19,783 nt of DNA from an uncultured Clostridia bacterium (lineage in GTDB: Bacteria > Bacillota_A > Clostridia > TANB77 > CAG-508): positions 1 to 19,783 of the forward strand of contig CALXZF010000055.1 in the NCBI GenBank assembly GCA_944393165.1. The letters are read 5' to 3'. The notes beneath the pieces were generated by a model. The model saw only the letters and a program-made list of their open reading frames with translations, was not told where the DNA came from and searched no databases. The stretch's first letter is position 1; every line of letters begins with the position of its first letter. A program made the position numbers and the translations under genes. Shown here one piece after another: positions 6,750-14,835 of the stretch.

Positions 6750-6913
6750 TAAATATTTTAGTTGTATATGGCAATTCTTATAACTGATTCTACACATATT
6801 ATTGTTTAATTTAATGTACTACTAGATATTTTTATGAATAATTTTATTTCAATTTTACAAATTTAAAAAAGTGTAAGTTCTTAGAGCCTCAAGCAGTTAG
6901 CGCGAATAAAAAT

Positions 6914-6942
6914 TTGACTTTTTATCCTTTTTATGGTATAAT
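6914..6942 (+). promoter_or_regulatory. Strong sigma-A promoter of the small gene at 6993
   Basis: TTGACT (6914-6919) and TATAAT (6937-6942) with a 17-base spacer, about 50 bases upstream of the start codon. It is one of the best promoter matches in the window. Confidence 0.8.
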
Positions 6943-6992
6943 ATATATGTAGTTTGGTTAGAATAAAATTATATTTTTTGGAGGATTTTAAT

Positions 6993-7160
6993 ATGTATAA
7001 TGAAGAAATATTTAATTTTGATATTAATAATATAAAGAACGATTTGGCCATAGAAGGAATGTCAATTTCAGATGCTGACATTAATTTATTTAAACAATTC
7101 GCAAATGACGAAATCGATATGCCAAACTTAATTGAAACACTAAAAAATGAAATTATATAG
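6993..7160 (+). CDS. Small VbhA-like protein, candidate Fic antitoxin
   Basis: 55 residues starting at ATG 6993, eight bases after GGAGG. The gene has its own strong promoter and a strong terminator, so it is a real monocistronic gene. The sequence KNDLAIEGMSISDADINLFK, continuing QFANDEIDMPNLIETLKNEI, has the pattern of VbhA-family antitoxins. These have an (S/T)xxxEG helix followed by a second short helical segment with a GE(I/L) turn. The inhibitory Glu and Gly are present, but the position four before the Glu is Asp rather than Ser/Thr. VbhA antitoxins normally sit directly upstream of their fic gene on the same strand; here the Fic gene is 1 kb away and divergent, with the lysin gene between them. 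The function is inferred from a short motif and could be wrong. Confidence 0.6.
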   Translation: MYNEEIFNFDINNIKNDLAIEGMSISDADINLFKQFANDEIDMPNLIETLKNEII

Positions 7161-7184
7161 AATTTTTAACGAATATTTTAAAAC

Positions 7185-7215
7185 AAAGAGCGACTTTAGG
7201 TCGCTCTTTTCTCTG
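7185..7215 (+). terminator. Rho-independent terminator, possibly bidirectional
   Basis: AAAGAGCGAC (7185-7194) and GTCGCTCTTT (7200-7209) form a perfect 10-pair stem with a 5-base loop, followed by TTCTCT. It ends the small gene and may also serve the sortase transcript from the other side. Confidence 0.85.
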
Positions 7216-7225
7216 TAGACAAATT

Positions 7226-7240
7226 GGAGTGTCCCTTTTG
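7226..7240. repeat. Single copy of the GGAGTGTCCCTTTTG repeat
   Basis: The 15-base string GGAGTGTCCCTTTTG is identical to the core of the three tandem copies at 16741-16830. It lies immediately 3' of the sortase stop codon. Confidence 0.6.
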
Positions 7241-7241
7241 T

Positions 7242-7961
7242 TTACACCTCTTTGCATTTTACAACTAGTCTTTGTGTTCCATAATTAGTACATGTGATTA
7301 AAGTTAATTCTCTTCTTCCGTTTGTATGTTGACTTGTACAGCTTGTATCTGAAGGATCTACTATGTATCTCTTGTAAACTTCATATTCTATGGTTCTTCC
7401 TGTCATGTCCTTTAACTCTACTATGTCTCCGTCTTCTAACTCGTTTAATCTTCCAAACATTTTACCATTTCTATAATTATGTCCCACTATACAATAATTT
7501 CCAATTTCATTTGGTTGCAATTTTCCTTGTTCTGGCCAATATCTATTTACTGATATTTCTAACAATTCATCAGATGTTTTTGAAAGCACAGGATAACTTA
7601 TATCTATTTTTGGTATTGTTATAATTGCTTCTGTAGAATATGTAGTATCACCAATTTGAGTATTACTTATTACTTCGTTTGTATCTACTTCTGGCTCTCT
7701 ATTGGCTTCTTCTTCATTTAATACAATTATAATTGCATCATCTTCGGTTGAACTTTTTTGAGTTCCATCGTTTTGTATTTGTGATAATAACACCTGTGAC
7801 ACTTCTTCACTTTTATTCCTATCATATTCTGCATATATGTAATATGAAGATAATAAGCATGTTAAAAGAACGGCTATAAAAAATTCTATTTTATATAGTC
7901 TTCTTTTTCTTTTTAGTTCTGGTGTAACATATAATTTTTCAGTAACTAAAATCTGGTTCAA
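7242..7961 (-). CDS. Sortase (class D-like)
   Basis: Membrane-anchored cysteine transpeptidase that links LPxTG-type proteins to the cell wall or to each other. There is a short cytoplasmic tail, one membrane segment (FFIAVLLTCLLSSYYIY), then an acidic linker and a sortase fold starting at TIPKIDISYPVL. Catalytic residues are visible: His in VGHNYRNG, Cys in LTLITCTN, and Arg in GTQRLVVKC near the C-terminus. I chose the TTG at 7961 because GGAGG lies eight bases before it. An in-frame ATG at 7976 would add five residues, but it overlaps that ribosome binding site and has none of its own. A promoter overlaps the end of rsmA. No sortase substrate is encoded in the window. Confidence 0.88.
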   Translation of the reverse strand: MNQILVTEKLYVTPELKRKRRLYKIEFFIAVLLTCLLSSYYIYAEYDRNKSEEVSQVLLSQIQNDGTQKSSTEDDAIIIVLNEEEANREPEVDTNEVISNTQIGDTTYSTEAIITIPKIDISYPVLSKTSDELLEISVNRYWPEQGKLQPNEIGNYCIVGHNYRNGKMFGRLNELEDGDIVELKDMTGRTIEYEVYKRYIVDPSDTSCTSQHTNGRRELTLITCTNYGTQRLVVKCKEV

Positions 7962-7994
7962 TCTTATTTCCTCCATTTTTGCATTTACATAAAT

Positions 7995-8023
7995 ATTATA
8001 TCATATATTTTTTTCTTTTTGAA
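7995..8023 (-). promoter_or_regulatory. Promoter of the sortase gene
   Basis: TTCAAA (8018-8023) and TATAAT (7995-8000) with a 17-base spacer on the minus strand, overlapping the last codons of rsmA. Confidence 0.6.
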
Positions 8024-8879
8024 TACCTTTATAGATTAAATTTGAAAGATTTGCAAATTGTTCTATTGTTAGTTTTTCTCCTCTTACATTTAGTTCCAAT
8101 CCTAATTCATTAAAAATTGTTTTGATTTTCTCTTTATCATTTATTATTCCTGAGTTTACTAATCCATTAACCAATGTTTTTCTTCTTTGCATAAAACTTG
8201 CTTTTATTACTTTAAAAAACATTTCTTCATTTTCAACCTCTACAGCTGGAGTTTTTCTTATTTTTAGTTTTATTACTTCAGAGTCTACTTCTGGTGCTGG
8301 TATAAAACTAGTTTTGTCTACAAATACTATTTCTTCTGCATTTGCATAATAATCTACACTATATGTAATTGCTCCTGATAGCTTATCTCCCGGTTTAGCT
8401 GTAATTCTGTCTGCGACCTCTTTTTGAACCATTACTGTTATGGTATCAATACTTAGTCTATCTTCAAGTAATTTCATGATTATAGGAGTTGTTATATAAT
8501 ATGGAAGATTTGCAACTATTTTAACATTTTCAAGATTATCTATATTTTCTTTTATGAGTTCATTCAAATCCACTTTAAGTATATCTTCATTTAAAAGTAC
8601 AAAATTATTATATAGTTTAAACCTGTCTTTTAAAATATTTATCATTTTTTCATCTAATTCAATAGCCACTACTCTTCCGGCTTTTTCTAGTAGTTTAGAA
8701 GTTAATGTTCCTAATCCTGGTCCAATTTCAATAACTAAATCACTTGAATTAATTTTAGATGCCTCGATTATATTTTCGATAACCTCGTCATTTATCAAAA
8801 AGTTTTGTCCAAGTTTTTTATTTGCTGTTATATTATATTTTTTTAAAATAAATTTTGTGTCTTCTAAACTACTATTCAT
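8001..8879 (-). CDS. rsmA: 16S rRNA (adenine-1518/1519-N6)-dimethyltransferase RsmA/KsgA
   Basis: Dimethylates the two adjacent adenines in the 3' terminal hairpin of 16S rRNA. The 292-residue protein is complete. KKLGQNFLIND is the family N-terminal signature, VIEIGPGLGTLTSKLLEK is the SAM-binding motif I, ELDEKM follows, and NLPYYITTPI is the catalytic NLPY motif. The C-terminal helical domain ends with LNVRGEKLTIEQFANLSNLI. The start ATG at 8879 has GAGG upstream and is 24 bases after the PBP stop codon, so it is probably co-transcribed with the PBP. It is unrelated in sequence to RsmH at 2800-3749. Confidence 0.96.
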   Translation of the reverse strand: MNSSLEDTKFILKKYNITANKKLGQNFLINDEVIENIIEASKINSSDLVIEIGPGLGTLTSKLLEKAGRVVAIELDEKMINILKDRFKLYNNFVLLNEDILKVDLNELIKENIDNLENVKIVANLPYYITTPIIMKLLEDRLSIDTITVMVQKEVADRITAKPGDKLSGAITYSVDYYANAEEIVFVDKTSFIPAPEVDSEVIKLKIRKTPAVEVENEEMFFKVIKASFMQRRKTLVNGLVNSGIINDKEKIKTIFNELGLELNVRGEKLTIEQFANLSNLIYKGIQKEKNI

Positions 8880-8903
8880 AAACCTCTTCCTTTATTACTA
8901 ATT

Positions 8904-11192
8904 TTATTCGTCAATTTCTTGTTGTAAAACAACATCTATTACTGTTCCCTCTTCTACAGAAGTGCCAGCTGTGACTCCTTGACTTGTAACCTTTCCACTT
9001 CCTGTATATTTTATATTAAGTTTCTTGTTTTTCAATGCTGCTTTAGCTTCTGCCAATGTCATTCCTTTTAAATTTGGAACAGTTTGTGATGCTCTTGTGT
9101 CGTTGTCTTCTGTATATAATTTTACAATTGAGCCTTTAATTAATCCTGTACCTGCAACCGGCATTTGCTCACTAACAATATCTTCATCATTTCCAGATAC
9201 TTCACATTCGAATCCTTGATTTTCAATTATTTTCTTTGCTTCTGCTACAGTTTTATTTTTAACATTAGACAATGTTATAGTTTCTTCTGCACTATCACTA
9301 TATGTTGAGTTTGAAGGGATTCCTAAATAAGGTAATACTTCTGTTAATATTTGAGCAACAACTGGTGCTGCGACTTGACTACCATAATAGCTATCTCCTT
9401 GTGGTCCATATAATGTTACTAAAATAACTACTTCTGGACTTTCTACTGGTGTTATTGCTGCAAATGAAGCAACATAACCTGCATCTTCGTCTGAAGGATC
9501 TGGCTCAGAAGTTCCAGTTTTTCCAGCAATACTATATCCTTTTACTTTTGCATATCCACCGCTTCCACTTTCAACAACTGTTTCTAACATGTCTAATAAA
9601 GTATCAGCTGTTTCTTTAGATATTACTTGTCTTACCTCTTCTGGTTCTATTGTTGTAATTGCTCCAGTATCAGTATTTTTTATTTCTTTTGCAATTCTTG
9701 GTTTCATTAACACACCGTCATTTGCAACTGCTGATACTGCAGTTATCATTTGAAGAGGTGTTATTCTAAATCTTTGTCCAAATGACATTGTTGCAAGTTC
9801 TACACTACCAACATCATTTAAATTCCAGAATATACTTTGTGCTTCTCCAGAACTTCCTGAGTCTCCAATATCTCCAAATCCTGTTTTATCAAAGAATCCA
9901 AACGCATCATAATATCTATAAAGTGTAGCTGCTCCTATTTTTTGCCCCAATTGTATAAATGCTGGGTTACATGAATTTTTAAGTGCATCTCTTAAACTTT
10001 GACTACCATGACCAGATCTATCTGAACAGTTTATTTGTACTCCAGATACAATTTCTTCTCCTTCACAACTATATACTCCTGCTGTATCGGCATCGGCAAG
10101 TCCTTCTTCTAATCCTGCTGCTGCTGTAACTATTTTAAATACTGAACCTGGTTCATATGTAGAAGTAACTGCTCTATTATTCCAAGTTTCTTGTTGTGCT
10201 GCATATTGCTCATCTCCAGACATTTTATCCCATTCATCATCTGGTATAAAATCTAATGTATATGGGTCATTCAAATTATAATCTGGATAAGTTGCCATAG
10301 CTAAAATGTCGCCATTGTTTGGATTCATAATTATTACATTTCCACCATTTTTACAATCATTTTCTTCACATGCTTGTTTTAAATATTTTTCTGCTATTTG
10401 TTGAATATTTGCATCGATTGTAAGAGTTATATCATTTCCATTTTGAGGTGCAATATATGTACCATTTTCATATGGAATTAAATCTTGTACAGCATCTTGT
10501 GCAGAGGTTACTTTTCCTGGTGTACCAGTTAAAATATCATTCCACTTTAATTCCAATCCCCATAACCCTTCATTATCCGTACCACAGAATCCTATTAAAT
10601 TAGAAGCAAGATTATCATATGGGTAATATCTTTTGGTATCTTCATCTATATTTATGCCATTATATATTTCATTTTCTTTCATCCAAGCTTCAAGTTCTTC
10701 GATTTTATCATTCTCTACTTTTTTAGCAATAGTAACATTAGAACTATCACTCGATACTTTTTCAAGAGTCTCATCATAGTCCAAATCAAATATATCTGCA
10801 AAAGCTTTAGCTACTTGCTCCTTTAATTGCTTAGTCTTTTCTTCATCAATATCATTTGAGTCTTCTTCTTCTACAACTATTTTAGTTGGATCAATACTTA
10901 CAGTATCAACTTGAGCACTTACAGCTAACGCTTTACCTGTAGAATCATATATAGTACCTCTTTTAGGACTAATTACTTTACTTGCAGTTAGCTGCCTATA
11001 CATGCTTTCTTTCAAATCAGCACCTTGCACAAATTGTAACCAGCCTATCCTGCATATTAAAAGCAAGAAAATTAGTAAAAAGCATATTAAAATTCTTCCT
11101 AATCTGTCATTTAAGCCCAATATTTTCTTTACCTTGCTTGAATTTTTATTCTTTTTAAATTTATATACATTGTTTTTCTTATTTTTTTCCAA
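8904..11192 (-). CDS. Class B penicillin-binding protein with two PASTA domains (SpoVD/PBP2B type)
   Basis: Monofunctional peptidoglycan transpeptidase. The start is TTG at 11192 with AGGTG upstream. A basic cytoplasmic tail precedes one membrane segment near 33-50 (ILICFLLIFLLLICRIGWL), followed by the dimerisation domain and the transpeptidase domain. Active-site motifs are SxxK in EPGSVFKI (about 350), SxN in NSCNPAF (about 409) and KTG in AGKTGTSEP (about 557). The final helix is intact (QVAAPVVAQILTEVLPYLGI). Two PASTA domains follow at about 636-695 and 700-762. It is clearly paralogous to the PBP at 187-2142, sharing blocks such as DEDTKRYYPY and IGFCG(S/T)DN. It lies outside the division cluster but has every element that the other copy lacks, so it may be the main active enzyme. 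It has its own promoter. Confidence 0.93.
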   Translation of the reverse strand: MEKNKKNNVYKFKKNKNSSKVKKILGLNDRLGRILICFLLIFLLLICRIGWLQFVQGADLKESMYRQLTASKVISPKRGTIYDSTGKALAVSAQVDTVSIDPTKIVVEEEDSNDIDEEKTKQLKEQVAKAFADIFDLDYDETLEKVSSDSSNVTIAKKVENDKIEELEAWMKENEIYNGINIDEDTKRYYPYDNLASNLIGFCGTDNEGLWGLELKWNDILTGTPGKVTSAQDAVQDLIPYENGTYIAPQNGNDITLTIDANIQQIAEKYLKQACEENDCKNGGNVIIMNPNNGDILAMATYPDYNLNDPYTLDFIPDDEWDKMSGDEQYAAQQETWNNRAVTSTYEPGSVFKIVTAAAGLEEGLADADTAGVYSCEGEEIVSGVQINCSDRSGHGSQSLRDALKNSCNPAFIQLGQKIGAATLYRYYDAFGFFDKTGFGDIGDSGSSGEAQSIFWNLNDVGSVELATMSFGQRFRITPLQMITAVSAVANDGVLMKPRIAKEIKNTDTGAITTIEPEEVRQVISKETADTLLDMLETVVESGSGGYAKVKGYSIAGKTGTSEPDPSDEDAGYVASFAAITPVESPEVVILVTLYGPQGDSYYGSQVAAPVVAQILTEVLPYLGIPSNSTYSDSAEETITLSNVKNKTVAEAKKIIENQGFECEVSGNDEDIVSEQMPVAGTGLIKGSIVKLYTEDNDTRASQTVPNLKGMTLAEAKAALKNKKLNIKYTGSGKVTSQGVTAGTSVEEGTVIDVVLQQEIDE

Positions 11193-11254
11193 GTTTACAC
11201 CTACTTTTCATTAGATTAAATTTTTTCGCAAAATCATCCTATTTTATCTCTAAT

Positions 11255-11283
11255 ATTTTATATTAGGTCACATAAAAAATCAA
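11255..11283 (-). promoter_or_regulatory. Promoter of the PASTA-PBP and rsmA unit, with a palindrome over the -10
   Basis: TTGATT (11278-11283) and TAAAAT (11255-11260) with a 17-base spacer on the minus strand. The -10 box sits inside the perfect palindrome CTAATAT-AAA-ATATTAG, which could be an operator. Confidence 0.6.
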
Positions 11284-11321
11284 TAGAAAATTGAAATTTT
11301 ATGCAGGGTTTAAAAAAACGG

Positions 11322-11523
11322 GTTACAATTCACGGCTGTTTTGGGGGCAAATCACTGTATATTTTGTATTTTCTGTTTTCGGCCCCCAACATCGTACAAA
11401 CTGTAAATGCTCAAATTCTTTTCGCATAACAGTTTGTAAACTTGTCGGTCCCCACCTTAAGCACTCAAACAGAAAATACAAAATATACAGTGATTTGCCT
11501 ATTAGTATCAGCTATGAGTTGTA
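11322..11523. repeat. Compound inverted-repeat element of about 200 bases
   Basis: A perfect 32-base inverted repeat has arms at 11347-11378 and 11467-11498. Nested inside is a perfect 10-base pair, TACAAACTGT (11395-11404) and ACAGTTTGTA (11429-11438). The outer ends GTTACAATTCACGGCTG and (inverted) GTTACAACTCATAGCTG also match imperfectly. TTGGGGGC (11341-11348) and GCCCCCAA (11382-11389) offer an alternative local hairpin. The whole stretch could fold as one long hairpin or a branched structure. It encodes no protein I can support. A MITE-like foldback element or a structured RNA are both possible. Confidence 0.75.
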
Positions 11524-11536
11524 ACAAAAATGGACA

Positions 11537-11568
11537 GGGCTTAACTAATCTCAAAATTAGTTAAGCCC
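11537..11568 (-). terminator. Hairpin terminator after ftsH
   Basis: GGGCTTAACTAAT and ATTAGTTAAGCCC form a perfect 13-pair stem with a 6-base loop, 17 bases past the ftsH stop. The T-tract is weak on both strands (TGTCCATTTTTG on minus), but stem strength and position fit a terminator. Confidence 0.75.
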
Positions 11569-11584
11569 CTATTATTTTCTTTAA

Positions 11585-13393
11585 TTAATTATTAAATATA
11601 GCATCAAATTCATCGCCGTCAATCTTTTCTTTTTCTAATAATACTCCTGCAACACTGTGAAGTTTATCAATATGTTCTCTTAAGATTGATTCAGCTTTAT
11701 TGTATGCAGCATCTATTATGTTCTTTACTTCTTCGTCAATTAAAGCTGCTGTTTCTTCTGAATATTCTTTAGCCTGAGCAATATCTCTTCCTAAAAATAC
11801 TTCTTCTTGATTTTGTCCAAGAGTTATTGTTCCCACTCTTTCACTCATTCCGTATTTTGTAACCATTGCTCTTGCAATTTTTGTTACTCTTTCTATATCG
11901 TTACTTGCTCCAGTAGAAATATCATCCAATATTAATTTTTCTGCAACTCTTCCACCAAGAAGTGAAATGATGTTTTCTACCATTTCTGTTCTAGACATGA
12001 ATGATTTATCTTCTGTTGGTCTATACATAGTATATCCACCAGCCATTCCTCTAGGTACTATAGATATTTGATGTACTGGGTCTTGAGTTGGTAAGAATCT
12101 ACTTACAACCGCATGACCTGCTTCATGGTATGCTACTAGTTTTTGTTCTTTATCACTTCTAACTCTAGTTCTCTTTTCAGGTCCCATTGTAACTTTTACC
12201 ATTGCATCTTCGATTTCTTGCATTCCTATCTCTCTTAAGTTTCTTCTAGCCGCTAAAAGTGCTGCTTCATTCAAAACATTTTCTAGGTCTGCTCCAGAAA
12301 ATCCTGAAGTATTTTTTGCTATTGTTTTTAAATCAACATCTATAGCTAGTTTTTTCTTTCTACTATGAACTTCTAATATTTGCTCCCTTGCTTTAACATC
12401 TGGTGAACCTACTACTATTTGTCTATCAAATCTACCAGGTCTTAATAGTGCTTTATCTAGTACATCTGGTCTATTTGTTGCAGCTAGTACTATTACTCCT
12501 TCATTTGCTGAGAATCCATCCATTTCAACAAGTAATTGGTTTAATGTTTGCTCTCTTTCATCATGTCCTCCACCAAGACCTGCTCCTCTTTGGCGTCCTA
12601 CTGCATCAATCTCATCTATGAAAATGATGCAAGGTGCTTTTTTCTTAGCCTCATCAAATAAATCTCTTACTCTTGATGCACCAACACCAACAAACATTTC
12701 AACGAAATCTGAACCACTTATTATAAAGAATGGTACTCCAGCTTCTCCAGCGACTGCTTTTGCAAGCAATGTTTTACCTGTACCTGGTTGACCTACAAGA
12801 AGAACTCCTTTTGGAATCCTTGCTCCCATGTCAGTAAACTTTCTAGGATTTTTCAAAAATTCTACTATTTCTTCTAATTCTTCTTTTTCTTCGTCAACAC
12901 CTGCTACATCATCAAATGTAACTTTGTTTTTATCAGTTGGATTCATCATTCTAGCTCTACTTTTTCCAAATGACATTGTTTTACTTCCACCATTATTGCC
13001 CTGTGTTCCACTCATAAATAAGAACCAGAATAATAAGAATATTATTAAAATTCCAAATGGTGTAAGAAGACTTAATATAAACATCCAAACAGATTCAGAT
13101 TGTTCTGTTACTCTTACACTTCCAGCTGTCATACTTTCTTGTAAATTATCCATTAAATTATCAATGCTTGGGATATTTACTTGTTTTACAAAATTATCAT
13201 TCTTAAGCTTTACTTCTGCAGTTGTTCCGTCAGAAGATAATTCAATTTCAGATACTTGCCCAGCTTCTATTTCGCTAAGGAGCTCAGAATAAGCAAGTTT
13301 ATTATTATCATTATCTAAAATTGAAGTTAATAACACAATAAAAATAATACCAATTATTAGCCACATTGCTAAAGTTTTTATTCCACTTTTCAA
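11585..13393 (-). CDS. ftsH: ATP-dependent zinc metalloprotease FtsH
   Basis: Membrane-anchored AAA+ protease for quality control of membrane and regulatory proteins. The protein is 602 residues and complete. It has a first membrane segment near 8-24, an extracytoplasmic FtsH-ext domain, and a second membrane segment near 103-127. The AAA module follows with Walker A GQPGTGKT (about 201-208), Walker [10 protein letters not shown] and the second region of homology ([20 protein letters not shown]). The zinc-site motif HEAGH lies in [16 protein letters not shown]. The start is TTG at 13393 with GGGAGG ten bases upstream; an in-frame stop two codons before rules out an earlier start. It follows tilS as is common in Firmicutes, but the hpt gene often found between them is missing here. 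Confidence 0.97.
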   Translation of the reverse strand: MKSGIKTLAMWLIIGIIFIVLLTSILDNDNNKLAYSELLSEIEAGQVSEIELSSDGTTAEVKLKNDNFVKQVNIPSIDNLMDNLQESMTAGSVRVTEQSESVWMFILSLLTPFGILIIFLLFWFLFMSGTQGNNGGSKTMSFGKSRARMMNPTDKNKVTFDDVAGVDEEKEELEEIVEFLKNPRKFTDMGARIPKGVLLVGQPGTGKTLLAKAVAGEAGVPFFIISGSDFVEMFVGVGASRVRDLFDEAKKKAPCIIFIDEIDAVGRQRGAGLGGGHDEREQTLNQLLVEMDGFSANEGVIVLAATNRPDVLDKALLRPGRFDRQIVVGSPDVKAREQILEVHSRKKKLAIDVDLKTIAKNTSGFSGADLENVLNEAALLAARRNLREIGMQEIEDAMVKVTMGPEKRTRVRSDKEQKLVAYHEAGHAVVSRFLPTQDPVHQISIVPRGMAGGYTMYRPTEDKSFMSRTEMVENIISLLGGRVAEKLILDDISTGASNDIERVTKIARAMVTKYGMSERVGTITLGQNQEEVFLGRDIAQAKEYSEETAALIDEEVKNIIDAAYNKAESILREHIDKLHSVAGVLLEKEKIDGDEFDAIFNN

Positions 13394-13409
13394 ATCTCAA
13401 ATTCCTCCC

Positions 13410-13467
13410 TTTGTCGTTATAGGGACAGGCCTTAAAACGACAACTTTGTCGTTTTGGGACAGACCTT
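13410..13467. repeat. Two-copy GGGACA repeat, 35-base period, in the ftsH leader
   Basis: TTTGTCGTTATAGGGACAGG (from 13410) and TTTGTCGTTTTGGGACAGAC (from 13445) are direct repeats exactly 35 bases apart. Between them AAAACGACA and TGTCGTTTT form a 9-pair stem with a 4-base loop. The layout and the GGGACA core resemble the 35-base repeats at 16741-16830. Confidence 0.6.
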
Positions 13468-13515
13468 GCTCCTATACATTTCTATTATACAGTTTTACTT
13501 CAAATTCACCTTTGA

Positions 13516-13544
13516 AATATAACATATATAAATGTTTATTTCAA
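13516..13544 (-). promoter_or_regulatory. Promoter of ftsH
   Basis: TTGAAA (13539-13544) and TATATT (13516-13521) with a 17-base spacer on the minus strand. A further TATAAT lies about 30 bases downstream with a poorer -35 box. The leader is long, about 115 bases, and includes the GGGACA repeats. Confidence 0.65.
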
Positions 13545-13598
13545 GCCTTTTTTTAAACTTTTTTACTCCTGAATTTAAACTCTTTACGGAAATACGAG

Positions 13599-14633
13599 TT
13601 AGCCAATGAAAAAAATTTTTCCCTTTTTTACATATACTTTAATTCCTTTTCTTGGAATTAAATATTTATTTCCAATATTATTACTACATAATTTTATAAT
13701 GTCTTCTACATGTATTTTTTCAATTCCATAAGCCACGCCGTATGCTTTTGATATAGTATATAAAATTAATCTGGATTTTATTACTTTATCTAGTTTGTTA
13801 AATTCTTTTAAATTGAGTACAACTCTACTTTTCTCTGTATTACTATCCGCCTCTTTTGCATCTTCTTTTTCTAATTCTTTATCATTATTTTCAAGAATCA
13901 CTAATTTTTTATACTCATTTTCCACAATTTTGTTTAAAAATTGTTCTTCTTCTTCTGCAATAGTTGATAATCTATTAATTCCATTTATTATATTTGGATT
14001 AAATTCTTTTTTTAAATATGGTATTAATAAATTTCTTATCTTATTTCTAGTATATATATTGTCATTGTTTGATTTATCGTACTTTGGATTTAATTGTTTT
14101 TCTTTACAATATAACTCAATTTCATCTCTAGAAGTCTCAATTAATGGTCTAATGTATCTCCCGTCTCTTACTTTTTCTATTCCTTTTAGGCCTGATACCG
14201 AAGTTCCTCTTATTATATTCATTAATACTGTTTCAGCATTATCATTACTATTATGCGCAGTAGCAATTTTGTTTGCTCCTACTTTACTTGCTATTTCTTC
14301 AAAAAAGTCATACCTAATATTTCTACCGGCTTCTTCTGTACCCATTTTTAATCGTTTGGCTTCATTTATAACATCAATTTTTTTCATAAAGAACTCTATA
14401 TTTAGTTTGGCACAAAACTCTTTTACATATTCACTTTCTTCATCAGCTTCTGCTCTAATCATATGATTAATATGTGCAACAACTATATTAATATTTAACT
14501 TTTCTTTTAAATTATTTAACACATTTAATAAAGTCATTGAATCTGGTCCTCCAGAAACACCAATAACTATTTTATCTTTTTCTTTAATCATATTATATGT
14601 ATTTATGGTTTTAAGTATTTTTTCTTCTAACAT
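13599..14633 (-). CDS. tilS: tRNA(Ile)-lysidine synthase TilS
   Basis: Converts the wobble cytidine of the tRNA-Ile CAU anticodon to lysidine so that it reads AUA. The PP-loop ATP-binding motif SGGPDS is at about residues 29-34 in IVIGVSGGPDSMTLL. AHINHMIRAEADEESEYV, GTEEAGRNIRYDFFEEIA, TAHNSNDNAETVLMNIIRG and RPLIETSRDEIELYC are typical of the family. I start at the ATG at 14633, which has GAGGTG upstream. An in-frame ATG at 14669 lies at the -10 box of the predicted promoter and cannot be the start. The product is 344 residues, short for the family because the far C-terminal substrate-binding region is reduced or absent; some TilS proteins are naturally short. Confidence 0.93.
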   Translation of the reverse strand: MLEEKILKTINTYNMIKEKDKIVIGVSGGPDSMTLLNVLNNLKEKLNINIVVAHINHMIRAEADEESEYVKEFCAKLNIEFFMKKIDVINEAKRLKMGTEEAGRNIRYDFFEEIASKVGANKIATAHNSNDNAETVLMNIIRGTSVSGLKGIEKVRDGRYIRPLIETSRDEIELYCKEKQLNPKYDKSNNDNIYTRNKIRNLLIPYLKKEFNPNIINGINRLSTIAEEEEQFLNKIVENEYKKLVILENNDKELEKEDAKEADSNTEKSRVVLNLKEFNKLDKVIKSRLILYTISKAYGVAYGIEKIHVEDIIKLCSNNIGNKYLIPRKGIKVYVKKGKIFFIG

Positions 14634-14659
14634 TATTTCACCTCTTAACCTATTGGAAT

Positions 14660-14688
14660 ATAATAACATAAAACAGCTCTAATTTCAA
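14660..14688 (-). promoter_or_regulatory. Promoter of tilS
   Basis: TTGAAA (14683-14688) and TATTAT (14660-14665) with a 17-base spacer on the minus strand. It fixes the tilS start downstream of 14653. Confidence 0.7.
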
Positions 14689-14689
14689 C

Positions 14690-14790
14690 CGTTTGACATA
14701 ATTGGAGTGGAAAAGAATATCCTGCTAGACTCTTAGCTGGAGTATATGGCTGGGATTGATGAAGGAGTATCTTAACCACTACTCTTGAAA
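14690..14790. other. Unexplained intergenic stretch between dnaB and tilS
   Basis: About 100 bases with more balanced composition than the surrounding spacers. The plus strand can be read as HNWSGKEYPARLLAGVYGWD followed by two stops, which may be a relic, but I recognise no family. No tRNA, T-box or other known RNA is evident. Confidence 0.25.
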
Positions 14791-14794
14791 CTCT

Positions 14795-14825
14795 AAAACC
14801 AGAGGTTTATTTAATATACCTCTGG
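14795..14825 (-). terminator. Terminator after dnaB
   Basis: CCAGAGGT and ACCTCTGG form a perfect 8-pair stem, with TTTT after it on the minus strand and TTTTTT on the plus strand. It lies about ten bases past the dnaB stop. Confidence 0.7.
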
Positions 14826-14835
14826 CTTTTTTATA

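Noticed and set aside
8677..8679. CCGGA or CGG strings inside intact genes, such as GCC GGA in rsmA, as further frameshift sites
   Set aside because: In these places CGG is out of frame (the C is the third base of the previous codon) and the reading frame is continuous, so no recoding is needed.
13795..14466. 223-codon open frame on the plus strand
   Set aside because: It lies entirely antisense to tilS, is Ser/Leu/Phe-rich as expected for a shadow of AT-rich coding DNA, and has no ribosome binding site or family similarity.
14690..14790. tRNA or T-box leader between dnaB and tilS
   Set aside because: No TTCGAAT-type T-loop, no acceptor stem and no AGGGTGGNACCGCG core could be found.
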